Source of the DNA: Chitinophagales bacterium
GTDB taxonomy: Bacteria > Bacteroidota > Bacteroidia > Chitinophagales > UBA10324
Assembly (NCBI GenBank): GCA_019694975.1
Contig: JAIBAY010000007.1
Coordinates: 137,720-201,719, forward strand
DNA length: 64,000 nt
Direction of reading: 5' to 3'
Shown here: positions 9,597 to 18,479 of the stretch, piece by piece
Layout: each line of letters starts with the position of its first letter
Position numbering within the stretch: the first letter of the stretch is position 1
The notes under the pieces: model-generated
What the model saw: the letters and a program-made list of their open reading frames with translations, nothing else
What the model was told of the DNA's origin: nothing
The model's database searches: none
Position numbers and translations under genes: made by a program

Positions 9597-10178
9597 TCAC
9601 GGCTTGCGGTTCAATTTATCAAGAGGGGTTCTTGCTGGATTCAAAACTTTGAACCGGCTAGGAGTCATTCCTGTCACTGACTTAAATTGGGAAGAGAGGT
9701 AGGCAGCTGTACTGTAGTTTAATTTGTCCGCTATTTCATTGAGGGATAATTCATCGTATTTGAGTAACTCCTTTACCTTTTCAATTTTCTGTGCAATGAA
9801 ATATTTTTCTATGGTGATACCCTCAATTTCAGAGAATAGATTACTGAGATAAGTATAGTCGTGTTGCAACTCTTGACTGAGATAGTGTGACAAGTTCTCT
9901 TTACGTTCTTCGTCAGAATAATGCACCAATTGAACAATAGCAGTTTTTATCTTTTCAATGAGGCGACTCTTTTTATCATCAATCAATTCAAATCCCAGGG
10001 GAATTAAGGAGGCTCTGATGTTGGATTTCTTCTCATCGTCAATCTCTTCTTTAATGGTCACCTCCCCAAGCTCTATTGATTCGGGATGTAAACCCTGACT
10101 AATAAGCTCCTTCTTTACTGCTGTTTTGCAGCGATCACAAACCATGTTTTTGATAAAGAGCTTCAATTTGCTTTGCAA
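9597..10178 (-). CDS. AraC-family regulator with N-terminal HMA-like metal-sensing domain
   Basis: A 193-aa protein. Residues 1-65 resemble an HMA-type ferredoxin-like domain with CxxC (NMVCDRC, C14 and C17). Residues about 90-185 are an AraC-type double helix-turn-helix (YFIAQKIEKVKELLKYDE..., ending in GMTPSRFK). Such one-chain regulators occur beside metal-resistance genes in Bacteroidota and probably sense Cu(I) or a similar ion through the Cys pair. It is the last gene of the block that starts with the 575-aa multicopper oxidase: its start overlaps the end of the sialidase-like gene by 16 bp. The HMA-MauE gene follows. Confidence 0.82.
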   Translation of the reverse strand: MQSKLKLFIKNMVCDRCKTAVKKELISQGLHPESIELGEVTIKEEIDDEKKSNIRASLIPLGFELIDDKKSRLIEKIKTAIVQLVHYSDEERKENLSHYLSQELQHDYTYLSNLFSEIEGITIEKYFIAQKIEKVKELLKYDELSLNEIADKLNYSTAAYLSSQFKSVTGMTPSRFKVLNPARTPLDKLNRKP

Positions 10179-11629
10179 ATTTTATGAGTAGTAGAATTAT
10201 TTCCTGATTGAACAGTGAGAAAATAGATTCCGTTCTCCCAATTCGCTATATCAAAGCGAATACGATGAGAGGTTGCCGGTACGGCAGTTGAAAAAATGTT
10301 TCGCCCGGTAAGGTCAGTTATCGTAATGGTTACCTCATCAAGAATGTCAAGAGACAAATCAAGAGTAATTTCGCGAGAAGCAGGATTCGGAAAAACTGAA
10401 TTGAAATTACCAATTTGAGCACTTGGAAGTCCAGTAGCTAAGGAAAACGTTCCCTGCCGAAATTGCACCGTACCAGCATTATCATCTTGCCAAACGATAA
10501 ATATATTTCCAGTAGTAAGCGCTACGTCAGTATTAGTGATATCATTCACATCTACGGTGTCAAATCCTTCCGGCAAGCCATTGTGAAGCTCATTGGTGAA
10601 GCGGAGTGCTAACTGATCACCTCCATTGACATGTTGCTTCCATGCAATAGCGTAGGCATTTCCCGCACTTGCAATTCGGGGATAATTTTGTGATGAAACT
10701 CCTGCAATATTTCCAATGAGAGCTATACCTACTGCACCTGTGAGTGAAGAAAGAGAAGTTTTACTAAAATAATTTAAGTTCATCCCTCCAGCACCATTCA
10801 TAAAAGTGGAATAAAGGGTATCACCGATAATAACTCCATCAGGTCCTGTCGAAGGGCAAATATTTATTATCCAGTTATTCTGATCAATGGGTAATCCTAG
10901 AGTGAACGTGTTTCCGCTATCATTTGAAATGCCGACCCATGAATCACGAAGATTATCGAGATTATCACGGTAGAGCATAGCGACCGTACTTCCTGAAGTA
11001 GTAATACTTCCAGGGCAACAATCACATACGGTGGCTCCTACCCCTGACCATCCGCTCGCCAATACGTCCGGAGAAAAAGTATTTCCAAAGTCATTTGATC
11101 TTGTTACCACCCATCGCGCATTTGCGAATCCAGGATCAAATTTCATAAACCCTATAATGGGATGGCCAAACACATCCACTGTTACGGTTGGAAACCTTGA
11201 GATACTATCAGCGATAAAATCTATTTGTACCGGATCTGAAAATGTCATGCCTCCATCAAATGAACTTACAATGTAAATGTGGCTGGTTATATCCGCTTCG
11301 GGTGTTTGTTTCATTACAACATATACGGTGTCGCCTTTAGCTGCTATATCAGGACCCATCCAACTTGCAGTCGCAATTGTTAACCATGAGGGATTAAGCT
11401 TTACAGGCATTGTAAACGATGATCCATCCCACCGGGAAATAAAAATCGATTCATCAGAAGCCCTACCCCAAATAACTATTGCATCACCACTTCCATTCGT
11501 TACAATACGGGGATGAAGATTTTCATAGCTATTCATTGCAACTTCAGTTTCTATCGTCCAGGTAATAGTATTCTGTGCAGAAGTGAAAATGCTTGATGCA
11601 AGAAACATGATCAGTAAAAACTTTTTCAT
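10163..11629 (-). CDS. Secreted BNR/sialidase-like beta-propeller protein with type IX sorting domain
   Basis: A 488-aa exported protein with a signal peptide (residues 1-19). The middle region is rich in Asp-box-like turns (SFDGGMTFSDP, SNDFGNTFSPD, SNDSGNTFTLG), the hallmark of BNR repeats in six-bladed sialidase-fold propellers. The C-terminal ~80 residues are a Por secretion domain (VFPNPASREITL). A CDCCPG motif near residue 200 is an unusual Cys cluster that might bind metal. Catalytic sialidase residues were not verified, so the call is structural. The gene overlaps the upstream oxidase by 4 bp and the downstream regulator by 16 bp, indicating a tight operon. Confidence 0.7.
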   Translation of the reverse strand: MKKFLLIMFLASSIFTSAQNTITWTIETEVAMNSYENLHPRIVTNGSGDAIVIWGRASDESIFISRWDGSSFTMPVKLNPSWLTIATASWMGPDIAAKGDTVYVVMKQTPEADITSHIYIVSSFDGGMTFSDPVQIDFIADSISRFPTVTVDVFGHPIIGFMKFDPGFANARWVVTRSNDFGNTFSPDVLASGWSGVGATVCDCCPGSITTSGSTVAMLYRDNLDNLRDSWVGISNDSGNTFTLGLPIDQNNWIINICPSTGPDGVIIGDTLYSTFMNGAGGMNLNYFSKTSLSSLTGAVGIALIGNIAGVSSQNYPRIASAGNAYAIAWKQHVNGGDQLALRFTNELHNGLPEGFDTVDVNDITNTDVALTTGNIFIVWQDDNAGTVQFRQGTFSLATGLPSAQIGNFNSVFPNPASREITLDLSLDILDEVTITITDLTGRNIFSTAVPATSHRIRFDIANWENGIYFLTVQSGNNSTTHKICKAN

Positions 11630-13353
11630 TGCTTGACGAGTTTTCCAGTAAGAATTTTCTTGCCAGTGTTCACGGTAATAAAATATATCCCTGCACTGAG
11701 TGATGAAACATCAAGCTGTATGTTTTGCGCGAAGGTTTGCTGTTGGATTTTACATTCCTTACCCAATATATCGATGACTTTCAACGATACTTCCTCGTCA
11801 TGTACTTCTGCCAAAGTAATGGTTGTAAAATCGTGAACCGGGTTAGGAAATATTGATATTGGATACTGTTCTTTAATTTCTAAAATTGATGTATTGCTGC
11901 TATCCATAACCAGAAATGATCCCATCATGCCGTCATCTTCATGATGAAGCATGTGGCAATGAAACATATAGGGTATAGAATCATCAACATAATCTTCGAA
12001 CTTCATGATTACACGTGCGTTTTGCATTGGCATTACGAGCACCATATCTTTCTTTCCTTGTTCGTTTGGTGGAGGTATACTTCCATTTGAATCCAGTATA
12101 AAAAATTGCACATCGTGAATGTGAAAGGGGTGAGCAATCATGGTCTGATTGTCAAATTTCCAAATCTCAGTCGTGTTTTTGTAGGTGACTACATTGATGC
12201 TATCCATTTGAAACTGCACACCATTGATAGTAAATGGTCCTTCAACCATTTCCTGCTCATCAATAGTATCCTGGGGTGCCAGAAGAAATGTTCGAGTTAT
12301 GCTTGCATCGCTTTCATTCAGTGGAGTTATTGTATTGAGCGAAGATGGAATAGTAGTAACCGGTGTTGCTGTTGGTGTTACAACGTTGATACGAAGAATG
12401 TTAAAGTCAGCACCATTGAGAGGATTCAAATGATATTCCGGAATTGCAATGAATTCATTACCTACCGTATCAGCACCATATATTCCTGTGGGTAATTCGC
12501 TTCCGAAGTTTTTTAAATAAATTGATTGGTCTTGCAGTGATCCTAAGTCTACCAGAATTTCAGCACGTTCACCTGGCGCTAACCTCACTCTCGCAAGAGA
12601 CACAGGGGCATTCAACAATCCGCCATCTGTCGCGATTTGATGAAATGTAAGATTATTGGAGAATCCAAAATTATAATTACGTAAAGACGAAGCATTAAGC
12701 AATCGCAGACGTACTACCTGCGCAGGTGCATCCAGATACGGATTCATTGTGCCATTCACCATCATGACCGTGTCGAGTTCTGAGGCTATAGCAATCTGAT
12801 AGAGTACATCGAATGCTTTGCTTTGAACAATGAAAGGAAAATCATCGATCCCGTATGTCCGTGGCAAAATCTGTGAAGCTTCATTACTGTCTTTCACAAT
12901 GATTAATCCTGCTAAGCCTTTTGAAACCTGTATGTCTGTCTTACCCACACCATGCGGATGATACCAATAGGTAGCGGCATCATTCATTACCGTAAAGGTT
13001 GCATCCCAGGTTTCACCTTCCTCAATAATTTGATGGGGACCTCCATCCTCCTTTGCAGGTACATGCAACCCATGCCAATGCATCGTAGTGGTTGTATTGA
13101 TCCCATTATGCACATGTAGCGAAACTGTCTCCCCCTTGGTAAATATCAACGTTGGAGAAAGAAAACTTTGGTTGATTCCGTATGTTGGAGTGTTCCATCC
13201 ACTGAAAAAGGTTTTGGTTCCTGCCTGCACATTTAATTGGAAATCCGTTCCGGTCAGAGTAGGTGGAATAAATAGAGGATTCTGTGCAGTAGTCTTTTCA
13301 ATAGAAAAAACCAGTACGATAATCAACCATGAGATTGAAACAGGCAATTTCAT
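11626..13353 (-). CDS. Secreted multicopper oxidase with type IX sorting domain
   Basis: A 575-aa three-cupredoxin multicopper oxidase with a signal peptide (residues 1-23). Copper ligand motifs HWHGLH, YWYHPHG, HPFHIHD and HCHMLHHEDDGMMG are complete, including the axial Met. Unlike the Tat-exported oxidase at 3314-4807, it carries a C-terminal Por domain (about 495-575, IFPNPVHDFTTITL), so it should cross the outer membrane through the type IX system and act at the cell surface. Related HEDDGMM motifs suggest the two are paralogues. It overlaps both neighbours by 4 bp. Confidence 0.88.
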   Translation of the reverse strand: MKLPVSISWLIIVLVFSIEKTTAQNPLFIPPTLTGTDFQLNVQAGTKTFFSGWNTPTYGINQSFLSPTLIFTKGETVSLHVHNGINTTTTMHWHGLHVPAKEDGGPHQIIEEGETWDATFTVMNDAATYWYHPHGVGKTDIQVSKGLAGLIIVKDSNEASQILPRTYGIDDFPFIVQSKAFDVLYQIAIASELDTVMMVNGTMNPYLDAPAQVVRLRLLNASSLRNYNFGFSNNLTFHQIATDGGLLNAPVSLARVRLAPGERAEILVDLGSLQDQSIYLKNFGSELPTGIYGADTVGNEFIAIPEYHLNPLNGADFNILRINVVTPTATPVTTIPSSLNTITPLNESDASITRTFLLAPQDTIDEQEMVEGPFTINGVQFQMDSINVVTYKNTTEIWKFDNQTMIAHPFHIHDVQFFILDSNGSIPPPNEQGKKDMVLVMPMQNARVIMKFEDYVDDSIPYMFHCHMLHHEDDGMMGSFLVMDSSNTSILEIKEQYPISIFPNPVHDFTTITLAEVHDEEVSLKVIDILGKECKIQQQTFAQNIQLDVSSLSAGIYFITVNTGKKILTGKLVKQ

Positions 13354-14027
13354 TGCACGAAAATCTTTTGCGTATGATGAAAATTCTCACCTCTTGCAAC
13401 AATGAGATATATTCCAGTAGAAAATTGAGACAAGTCTATTACTGAATTGAGAGATTGACCTTTTCCTTCGAAAAGAATTTTGCCTTCTGCGCTAAGAATA
13501 GAAATCTCCTCAATCATGCTTGTATGAAGAATGAACAATTGATCTCCGATAACTTGTAGACTTAATGGAAGACTGGTTTGATTCTCAACTCCAGTGATTC
13601 CTGAACTGATGATCCAGGTCAAAGTATCTCTCGATAGAGGATTATCTGTTTCCCAAACTACATAGCGAATAATTGCAGTTCCTGCATTAGTATGTGGGGT
13701 GAGATGCACACTGAGGAAAGCATATTCACCAGGAATTACGGGATGCATTACCCCGCTTTCTTTCAGGTCAGCGTAGCAATTATTGTTATCACAAATGAGT
13801 GCTTCCCAAGTTGGCGGGACATCCGAGCTCACTTTTTGCCAACTCATGAAAAGAGAATCGCCGGAAACGTTATTCTGCAAAATGTTATACACCGTGAGAT
13901 CATCGAACTCTGCCACTTCAACAATACTGTCGCCAGGAGACAATGCATAATTCTGTGCAAGCAAAACATTAGCAGCAGCAAACGTAATTGCGACTGCTAA
14001 TGCAAGCGTATTTAGGATGCCCTTCAT
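13350..14027 (-). CDS. Secreted protein of unknown function with type IX sorting domain
   Basis: A 225-aa protein with a signal peptide (cleavage near LLAQ, residue 25), a beta-rich domain at about 26-140 and a type IX sorting domain in the last ~75 residues. The central domain contains a CDNNNC pair (C79 region) and reads like an Ig-like fold. I do not recognise the family. It lies between a thioredoxin-like secreted protein (1-bp gap) and a multicopper oxidase (4-bp overlap), so it may be an accessory of that surface copper/redox set. Confidence 0.7.
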   Translation of the reverse strand: MKGILNTLALAVAITFAAANVLLAQNYALSPGDSIVEVAEFDDLTVYNILQNNVSGDSLFMSWQKVSSDVPPTWEALICDNNNCYADLKESGVMHPVIPGEYAFLSVHLTPHTNAGTAIIRYVVWETDNPLSRDTLTWIISSGITGVENQTSLPLSLQVIGDQLFILHTSMIEEISILSAEGKILFEGKGQSLNSVIDLSQFSTGIYLIVARGENFHHTQKIFVQ

Positions 14028-14028
14028 G

Positions 14029-14808
14029 TTAGTGTGAAATATTCAGTTTGTTGAAAGAAGAGTTTCCATTGATGGTGGTCTTCACTAAGTAAAGACCAGG
14101 GGCAAATGAAGAAGCAGCGAACGCTTTTTGCACGAAACCTGCTTTCATTTTTTCAGTGCTCAGCATTGAAACTTTGTCGCCGTGCAGTGTAAACAATTCA
14201 ATGGATACCTCAGCTGCTTCTTTGAGGTTAAATTGAACGTTAAACTGAGTATTCACAGGATTTGGAAATATGGTGAGTGCGCCTTCCACTGCCGGAAGTT
14301 CGTTAACAACTGTAGTATTAAAAAATCCATGAATGGACGTTGCAATGTCTGCGGTGTCGCCACTACTGTAACCCACTGTGGTATATAACACTTCATGAGA
14401 ACTGCCGGCTACTACAGCAAGAGTTGGCATTCCAAATCCACCGTAATACGCCACTAATGCAGCGCCGGAATCAAATGGTACACTGTTGAATCCATTATTA
14501 TTGATCCAGTTCTCGACAGTTGTACAAGAATAACTGTTTGTGTAACCCATTTGATAAAAATGAATTTTACCCGGATACTGCACATCTAATTGCTCTTTCA
14601 TGGCTTCTACCTCTTTGCCTGCGGTAATACACATATTGCATGTCATGAAAAACTCCATGATAATTACATCTCCTGCATCAAGTGTCGTAAAGCAATTGTG
14701 CATTACTCCATTACAGTCATTCATGGTGAAATCCATGGCGGTTTGCTGCGCTTTGGAGATCTGGAAAGACATAAGAAGAGTAAAAACGAGAGTGAAAAGA
14801 GGTTTCAT
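14029..14808 (-). CDS. Secreted thioredoxin-like protein with type IX sorting domain
   Basis: A 259-aa protein with a signal peptide (residues 1-20), a thioredoxin-fold domain (about 22-165) and a Por domain at the end (TIFPNPVNTQFNVQF). The active-site-like pair is CNMC (C58, C61 region) after the strand DVIIMEFFMT, with a cis-Pro candidate in GFGMPTLAVV. This matches extracellular TlpA/ResA-like disulphide proteins. The second loop (CNGVMHNC) adds another Cys pair. It probably keeps thiols or copper ligands of surface proteins in the right redox state. First gene of the run that continues through the 575-aa oxidase. Confidence 0.75.
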   Translation of the reverse strand: MKPLFTLVFTLLMSFQISKAQQTAMDFTMNDCNGVMHNCFTTLDAGDVIIMEFFMTCNMCITAGKEVEAMKEQLDVQYPGKIHFYQMGYTNSYSCTTVENWINNNGFNSVPFDSGAALVAYYGGFGMPTLAVVAGSSHEVLYTTVGYSSGDTADIATSIHGFFNTTVVNELPAVEGALTIFPNPVNTQFNVQFNLKEAAEVSIELFTLHGDKVSMLSTEKMKAGFVQKAFAASSFAPGLYLVKTTINGNSSFNKLNISH

Positions 14809-14895
14809 TTGTTTTGGTTTTTGATTTTGTAATTGAAATTATTTTTGAATTAATGGTAAAGTTGTGAATGATTATTGTTCTAGGAGTACAATTAA

Positions 14896-16995
14896 TTATT
14901 CTTTGACAAATTTTTTCATCAATGCCGGATTTTCACCATCGTCAATCCGAACGACGTATACTCCTGCCGGCCACTGCTGCGTATTCACCTCTAACATAGC
15001 TTGTTCATCGTCATTGAGTTGATTTACATACATGATAGATCCCAGCATATTTAATATGCTGATATCTGCATTAACCGGTTCAGCTATTTCAATGGTCAAT
15101 TTATCCGTAGCAGGCACCGGATAAAGTGAAAGCAAATCATCAGATAGAACGTCTTCATTCAGCAATTTTTGAGGCGGCGTGGTAAATGTATCGAGAATGG
15201 AAAAGTTGGATACTATGAGCGGTGAGGTTTTACATAGAGTTTGAACGTGCCATTCATAGGATGTTGAAGACAGCAGTCCTGTTAATTGCACCTTGGTTTT
15301 GTTACTAGAAGGCAAGGTGATCCAGTTCGTGGAACCCAGTTGGCGGTATTGCACTTTATATTTTTTTACTCCTGATGCCGGCCCCCATGCAAGGGTAGTC
15401 TTTAAAGGTTTAGGTGTTGCTTTCATCGTGAAACCGGTAATCCTGCTGCACGGGTCCCATGGATATTTGTAAATCCGGTAGCTTTTTTGCCCGATAGTAT
15501 CAAAACTCATTTCCCAAACAATGTTTTTATTGTGATCCACTTCAGTATGATTGGGTAAACCCCATGGAACAAGACCCCAATCGATCATCGTATTTCCGTT
15601 GGGCAGGCGCTGTGCGTTACCTGTCGCAGGACCATAAACCTTTATACCGTTTACATCCGGATGCTCATAATCCCAGACAAGCGTGGCTATTTTATTTACT
15701 TCGTCAAGAGAATATTCTTTCACACTTGAGACTTGCGGCACCATGTGATTCCCATTATTAAAAATAGTGATGTTGCCATTGGGAATGCGTCGCAGATCGT
15801 GTTGAGATGCAAAGTGTTTTATATTGTTATCGTTCACAAATGTGAATTGATTGTTTTCTCCTCCCATTCTCCAGATGATATTCCCTGTCTCCCTGTTGAT
15901 CTTAGTGAGTTCATCCATGTTTCTACTGGAGATCAGGATATTGCCATCCAAATCGCGTTCTATTGAGTTCCCATGTACATAATCCACTGTTAAATTAGTA
16001 AGCGGAGTGTACTGATTGGCATCTGTAAACTGAAAGTGGTCATCACTTCTCCATTCAAATACTACATCCCTGTTTACATCCAGCTCCTGAAGCACAAGAT
16101 ATTGAACCATGGCATTGGGCAAACCTCCATAGGCGGTCATATCGGTAGATAAAATATCATAGGCAAACATGAAAATATGGCCGTCGGGATACATCACCAC
16201 ATCATGGGAATTGGTTGACAATTCATATCCGTTTTTACATTGCACAGAATCAATGACATAGTAATTTGAATCGAGGATCATCCAAATGCCCCGCGCAAAT
16301 ACAAAATAGGAGAGATATCCGTTTTTATTCACCTTAAAATCACGGCCATCCATACCCACATCACGCGCCCATACCATGGTTCCATCATTTTCAATGATCG
16401 TTGTAAATGAATTGGTTCCAGGCTTCGGGCCAGTCTGATCTTCATGATTGGTATAAAAAATACGACCTGGTGCAGGATTATTATTTACATTAATAGTGTA
16501 GGGTGGCATGGAATCCAGCGGGTAAGTAATTTTTTCACCGGTTTTCTCTGTTGGGTCGTAACCATATTCTTCAATGAAAAATTGAAGTTTTGCCTGGCGT
16601 ATCAGTTCATCTTCTTCAGGAGTAGTTTTATTGCGAATTCCAAAGTTAGAAGTAACTCCCTCAATCTTTTCACCCGTTGCTTTGCGAAGTTTGGAATTTA
16701 CGGTTACGTTCACTGTTTCACCATACTCAAAAACATGGTCAGGTTTAATAATTACAGTCTTATTATCGTCTGATAACCGGGCTGTCCAGCTGTGTTTACC
16801 GCTGACAGAACCATTAATTTCCACCAGGCCTTTTTCCTTCAGGGATTCGTGGTCTATGAAATTCCCATTTTTAAGAGCAAAGGTTACTTGGGGATGATGG
16901 TCCTTAGAGCCGGGTCGGGGGTTGATGTAATTGAATTGTGCCAGTGTTTCTTTTACAATGAAGGCTGAAAAAAGTATAGTAAGAAGAAATTTCAT
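14896..16995 (-). CDS. Secreted arylsulfotransferase-like protein (ASST) with FnIII and type IX sorting domains
   Basis: A 699-aa exported protein. Residues about 180-520 form the beta-propeller of ASST (aryl-sulfate sulfotransferase) proteins, with NSHDVVMYPDGH, VHGNSIERDLDGNILISSRNMDELTKI and ASQHDLRRIPNGN, which contain the family's conserved His residues. The N-terminal ~120 residues form a beta domain, a fibronectin III-like domain spans about 525-610, and the last ~80 residues are a Por domain (YPVPATDKLTIEI). ASST moves sulfate between phenolic compounds without PAPS. Bacteroidota homologues are mostly unstudied, so the substrate is unknown. An 87-bp gap separates it from the thioredoxin-like gene downstream. 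Confidence 0.78.
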   Translation of the reverse strand: MKFLLTILFSAFIVKETLAQFNYINPRPGSKDHHPQVTFALKNGNFIDHESLKEKGLVEINGSVSGKHSWTARLSDDNKTVIIKPDHVFEYGETVNVTVNSKLRKATGEKIEGVTSNFGIRNKTTPEEDELIRQAKLQFFIEEYGYDPTEKTGEKITYPLDSMPPYTINVNNNPAPGRIFYTNHEDQTGPKPGTNSFTTIIENDGTMVWARDVGMDGRDFKVNKNGYLSYFVFARGIWMILDSNYYVIDSVQCKNGYELSTNSHDVVMYPDGHIFMFAYDILSTDMTAYGGLPNAMVQYLVLQELDVNRDVVFEWRSDDHFQFTDANQYTPLTNLTVDYVHGNSIERDLDGNILISSRNMDELTKINRETGNIIWRMGGENNQFTFVNDNNIKHFASQHDLRRIPNGNITIFNNGNHMVPQVSSVKEYSLDEVNKIATLVWDYEHPDVNGIKVYGPATGNAQRLPNGNTMIDWGLVPWGLPNHTEVDHNKNIVWEMSFDTIGQKSYRIYKYPWDPCSRITGFTMKATPKPLKTTLAWGPASGVKKYKVQYRQLGSTNWITLPSSNKTKVQLTGLLSSTSYEWHVQTLCKTSPLIVSNFSILDTFTTPPQKLLNEDVLSDDLLSLYPVPATDKLTIEIAEPVNADISILNMLGSIMYVNQLNDDEQAMLEVNTQQWPAGVYVVRIDDGENPALMKKFVKE

Positions 16996-17113
16996 GTGGG
17001 CTTTTTTTGTAAATAATTGAAAATTAGTATGAGGTGGAAATGAGTTGACAAGTGTTTATTGCAATAGCAATAAACTAGAAAGCCCTGTCATAAAAATGAC
17101 AAGGTGAAGATGC

Positions 17114-17551
17114 TCAAATTTGGAAGCTCTGAATAATAATGCGTGTACCAGCTTTGGGAGGTGGTGGATGAAAGCCTGTGTAGATTTCTGCAGTATGAAA
17201 AATGTCTTTCGGATAAAATATTTGATCCGAAAAAAGCACTGCAATAAGAGATTGTAAATCGGTAACTGTATCAGCTTGAAGGAAATGATACTGACCAATG
17301 GTTTTAAAAAATGCTAGATGATTACCTTGACAGTTACCGCTACTGTCCTCGTGATGACAGGAACCAGATTTCTGAACAGGCTCCTCAGTATCTCCTTCGT
17401 TGCAGCACGCAAAAAGACCGATAGAACAGCGGAAAGAGCATAGGTGAGTGTGCAGTATTACCAGCACAACTACCCATGAAAGACTTTTGACTATCTGATT
17501 AGGCTTCTCCACTTTGTATACCAAAGATATAAAAAAGTGAATGATGCTCAA
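17114..17551 (-). CDS. Small Cys/His-rich exported protein, paralogue of 8245-8652
   Basis: A 145-aa protein with a hydrophobic helix (about 22-37), then HLCSFRCSIGLFACC, a second Cys/His group (GSCHHEDSSGNCQGNH), a hydrophobic segment and the tail FHPPPPKAG...SFQI, nearly identical to the protein at 8245-8652. The true start may be the in-frame GTG at 17515, which would give a shorter n-region. It lies 26 bp after the His-motif copper protein of the CsoR operon and probably shares its transcript. Likely a small periplasmic metal-handling protein (DUF6660-like). Confidence 0.65.
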   Translation of the reverse strand: MSIIHFFISLVYKVEKPNQIVKSLSWVVVLVILHTHLCSFRCSIGLFACCNEGDTEEPVQKSGSCHHEDSSGNCQGNHLAFFKTIGQYHFLQADTVTDLQSLIAVLFSDQIFYPKDIFHTAEIYTGFHPPPPKAGTRIIIQSFQI

Positions 17552-17577
17552 ATTTAATAGTTCATCTAAGGTGATCG

Positions 17578-18468
17578 TTAATGCATCCCGTGCATATCCA
17601 TTACCGTTGAATCAGAACTTGCTCCTTCGGCAACTGTCACTACAAAGTCGCTTGTTATAACTTTGCCATTGCGTTGGAACTGCGTGAAAAGCTTGTAGCG
17701 ACCTGGCTCTGGAAAATCCACCATAAAGTCCACATTTCCCGTTTGGCTTGAACTCAGATTCTCCATCGGATGTGCGTGAATAAAGTCCAGACTGCCTTCC
17801 CGGAGTATTACTGAATGTCCCAGAGCCCCAAGGTATTGTTCAAGATCAATCACCGGATTTCCATTTTGGGATAGATAGAACATAAGCATTGACTCAGCTC
17901 GGGTTTTTAATAGTCCATGGGTATTGAGAACAATCTGTAACCCTTCAAAACTCTTATTCCTTTCTTCATTACCAAGTTCCTGTGGCTCATAATTTGCCAT
18001 GCTACCTACTGAAACATCTTGACTTAGAGTAATGGCAAGCGGCATACCCATGTTATCCATCTCTCCACCTTCAACAGCAAAGTCAGCGAAGATCCGATAG
18101 TCTCCATCAGCTGGGAACATCAGGTCTTCCAGTGTAAATGTGCCACTTGATGAATTGTATAGGGGATGGATGTGTTGAAAATACGCCAGGTCTTTTCGGA
18201 CCACAATCACGTGCATCGGTTTGGTGTGTGTAATTGCGAAATCTTTCAGTGTATTGCCTTCTTCGTCTACGATTGAGAATGTGTATTCGTTCGGAGCGTT
18301 TACTGCATACATCTTGCCCTGCGAATCTGACTTTACAGTGTATGATAGGTGGCTTTGAATTGGAGTGCCAGAAGACGTTTCTGTCGCTGAATTATTTTTT
18401 GTTGCAATAAAGAAAATACTGCTTAGGACAATAATGCTAATTATGATAACGAGATATTTGTTTTTCAT
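17578..18468 (-). CDS. Membrane-anchored periplasmic protein with duplicated HxH-P copper-site-like domains
   Basis: A 296-aa protein. I start it at the ATG at 18468, where a signal-anchor helix follows at once (MKNKYLVIIISIIVL). It contains two related beta domains: one has H81, M85-H86 and FQHIHP (H99, H101), the other LGHSV (H218) and FIHAHP (H231, H233). The spacing M/H-V-x7-F-x-H-x-H-P repeats, so the protein looks like an internal duplication. The His/Met pattern and membership in the CsoR operon suggest periplasmic copper binding. A Met/His tail (VMDMHGMH) ends the protein. I do not know a named family for it. Starts 12 bp after its upstream neighbour. Confidence 0.7.
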   Translation of the reverse strand: MKNKYLVIIISIIVLSSIFFIATKNNSATETSSGTPIQSHLSYTVKSDSQGKMYAVNAPNEYTFSIVDEEGNTLKDFAITHTKPMHVIVVRKDLAYFQHIHPLYNSSSGTFTLEDLMFPADGDYRIFADFAVEGGEMDNMGMPLAITLSQDVSVGSMANYEPQELGNEERNKSFEGLQIVLNTHGLLKTRAESMLMFYLSQNGNPVIDLEQYLGALGHSVILREGSLDFIHAHPMENLSSSQTGNVDFMVDFPEPGRYKLFTQFQRNGKVITSDFVVTVAEGASSDSTVMDMHGMH

Positions 18469-18479
18469 AAATTTTAAAA

